NCBI GenBank assembly: GCA_021792015.1
Contig: JAJYVM010000217.1
Location: 1-6,717 of the forward strand
From: Bacillota bacterium
GTDB lineage: Bacteria; Bacillota; Sulfobacillia; RBS10-35; JAJYVM01
Direction of reading: 5' to 3'
Length of the DNA: 6,717 bases
Under the pieces are notes generated by a model. It was not told the DNA's origin. It did not search any database and saw only the letters and a program-made list of their open reading frames with translations. The translations under genes and the position numbers were made by a program. Positions 5,813-6,717 of the stretch are shown here, piece by piece (position 1 is the stretch's first letter; each line of letters opens with the position of its first letter).

Positions 5813-6717
5813 TTGTACGCCGACACGAGGCTGAAGATCCTGTCGGGGCGGGCGCATCCCGTCCTCGCCGAATCCATCTGTCACCACATCGGGGTGCCCC
5901 TGGCCGCCATCTCCCTCAGCCAGTTCGCCGACGGCGAGACGCGCGTCGTCGTCCAGGAGAACGTGCGCGGCTGCGACGTCTTCGTCATCCAGCCCACCCT
6001 GCGCCCGAACGAGACGCTCATGGAGCTTCTGGTCATCTGCGACGCCCTGCGGCGCGCCTCGGCGCGGCGCATCACCGCCGTGATCCCGTACTACGGCTAC
6101 GCGCGCCAGGACAGGAAGCTGGAGGGCCGCGTGCCCATCACGGCCAAACTGGTCGCCAACCTCATCACGACGGCGGGCGCCGACCGCGTGCTGACCGTCG
6201 ACCTCCACGCGGGCCAGATCCAGGGCTTCTTCGACATCCCCGTCGACCACCTGAACGGCGTGCCGCTGCTCGCGGAGCAGGTGCGGGCCAAGGGCCTGAC
6301 CGACGTGGTCGTCGTCTCGCCGGACGCGGGCGAGGGCGGCATCCCGCGGGCGCGGGGCCTGGCCGAGAGCCTGCGCGCGCCCCTGGCCGTCGTCGACAAG
6401 CGCCGACCCCAGGCCAACCAGGCCGAGGTCATGAACGTGATCGGCCCCGTGCAGGGCCGCGTGGCCATCCTGGTGGACGACATCATCGACACGGCGGGAA
6501 CCATCGTCAAGGGCGCGACGGCGCTCGTGGCGCTTGGCGCGCGCGAGGTCTACGCGGCCGGGGTGCACGCCCTGCTGTCGCCCCCGGCCCTGACGCGGCT
6601 CAGGGAGGCGCCCATCACGGAGATCATGGTGACGGACACGCTGCCGCTGCCCGAGGATGCCCGCGCCGAGCTGGGCAGCAAGCTGCGGGTGGTGTCGGTG
6701 GCGCCGCTGCTGGGCGA
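5813..6717 (+). CDS. prs: Prs, ribose-phosphate diphosphokinase (PRPP synthetase), 3' end cut by window
   Basis: The frame is open from TTG 5813 to the window end, giving 301 residues of an expected 310-320. Prs makes PRPP from ribose 5-phosphate and ATP for purine, pyrimidine, NAD, histidine and tryptophan synthesis. PRPP is also the signal read by PurR. Family landmarks run in order: F-A-D-G-E-T (38-43), A-V-I-P-Y-Y-G-Y-A-R-Q-D-R-K (about 89-102), T-V-D-L-H-A-G-Q-I-Q-G-F-F-D-I-P (about 127-142), V-S-P-D (about 167-170), D-K-R-R-P-x-A-N (about 196-203) and the PRPP loop D-D-I-I-D-T-A-G-T (about 222-230). The end reaches V-V-S-V-A-P-L-L-G, so only the last helix is missing. Two loops differ from the norm: Q-P-T-L-R-P-N-E is one residue short after Q-P-T, and S-P-D-A-G-E-G-G-I-P-R-A-R is two residues longer than S-P-D-x-G-G-V-x-R-A-R. 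Both changes are in frame, so they are not simple sequencing frameshifts. Confidence 0.94.
   Translation, partial: MYADTRLKILSGRAHPVLAESICHHIGVPLAAISLSQFADGETRVVVQENVRGCDVFVIQPTLRPNETLMELLVICDALRRASARRITAVIPYYGYARQDRKLEGRVPITAKLVANLITTAGADRVLTVDLHAGQIQGFFDIPVDHLNGVPLLAEQVRAKGLTDVVVVSPDAGEGGIPRARGLAESLRAPLAVVDKRRPQANQAEVMNVIGPVQGRVAILVDDIIDTAGTIVKGATALVALGAREVYAAGVHALLSPPALTRLREAPITEIMVTDTLPLPEDARAELGSKLRVVSVAPLLG

Noticed and set aside
2975..6568. A minus-strand frame that stays open for about 1,200 codons from the flippase back through the antisense of glmU and prs
   Set aside because: Only the last 435 codons look like a protein. The upstream part is low-complexity His/Asp/Gly/Arg-rich antisense of the well-supported glmU and prs genes. 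Long open shadow frames are expected at this G+C.
1..6717. CRISPR arrays, tRNA/rRNA genes, insertion sequences, phage or defence genes
   Set aside because: I looked on both strands for regularly spaced repeats, terminal inverted repeats, transposase motifs and cloverleaf-like segments and saw none. All long frames are explained by housekeeping-type genes.

Overview
This is a compact, very GC-rich segment: the lines I counted by hand run about 70-77% G+C. It carries seven genes, two of them cut by the window edges. Gene content and order point to a high-GC member of the Bacillota (Firmicutes). The evidence is a Gram-positive-type PurR repressor, the cluster ispE / NTP-transferase / purR / glmU / prs seen in part near the origin side of many Bacillus and Clostridia genomes, a SpoVB-type flippase, and a GlmU whose C-terminal domain has the Bacillus-style F-(I/L)-G-C-N-x-N-L motif. 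A lineage such as Thermaerobacterales, Symbiobacteriales or Limnochordia would fit, but that placement is inference.

Layout. (1) Positions 1-2955, + strand, form a tight run: the 3' end of ispE, an uncharacterised MobA-like nucleotidyltransferase, purR, and a threonine dehydratase (ilvA/tdcB type with an ACT domain). Two junctions are GTGA start/stop overlaps and the third gap is 6 nt, so this looks like one translationally coupled operon. (2) Positions 2975-4282, - strand: a SpoVB/MurJ-superfamily lipid-linked sugar flippase that converges on ilvA. (3) Positions 4283-4390: a 108-nt divergent intergenic region with a three-arm, mutually exclusive hairpin pattern. (4) Positions 4391-6717, + strand: glmU followed after 45 nt by prs, which has a TTG start and runs off the window.

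How the genes fit together. Prs makes PRPP, the effector that releases PurR. IspE (isoprenoid precursor), GlmU (UDP-GlcNAc) and the flippase all serve cell-envelope precursor supply and export. The threonine dehydratase is the unexpected member. In Bacillus, purR is followed by yabJ (ridA) and spoVG; here both are absent from the interval, and the gene translationally coupled to purR encodes a PLP enzyme of the class whose reactive enamine product RidA clears.

The most notable points are the purR-ilvA coupling, the conserved but functionally unassigned NTP transferase, several replaced uridyltransferase-site residues in GlmU, small in-frame indels at conserved loops of Prs, and the three-arm repeat upstream of glmU. 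I see no RNA genes, CRISPR arrays, insertion sequences or phage genes. Apart from the 108-nt divergent region, gaps between genes are under 50 nt.
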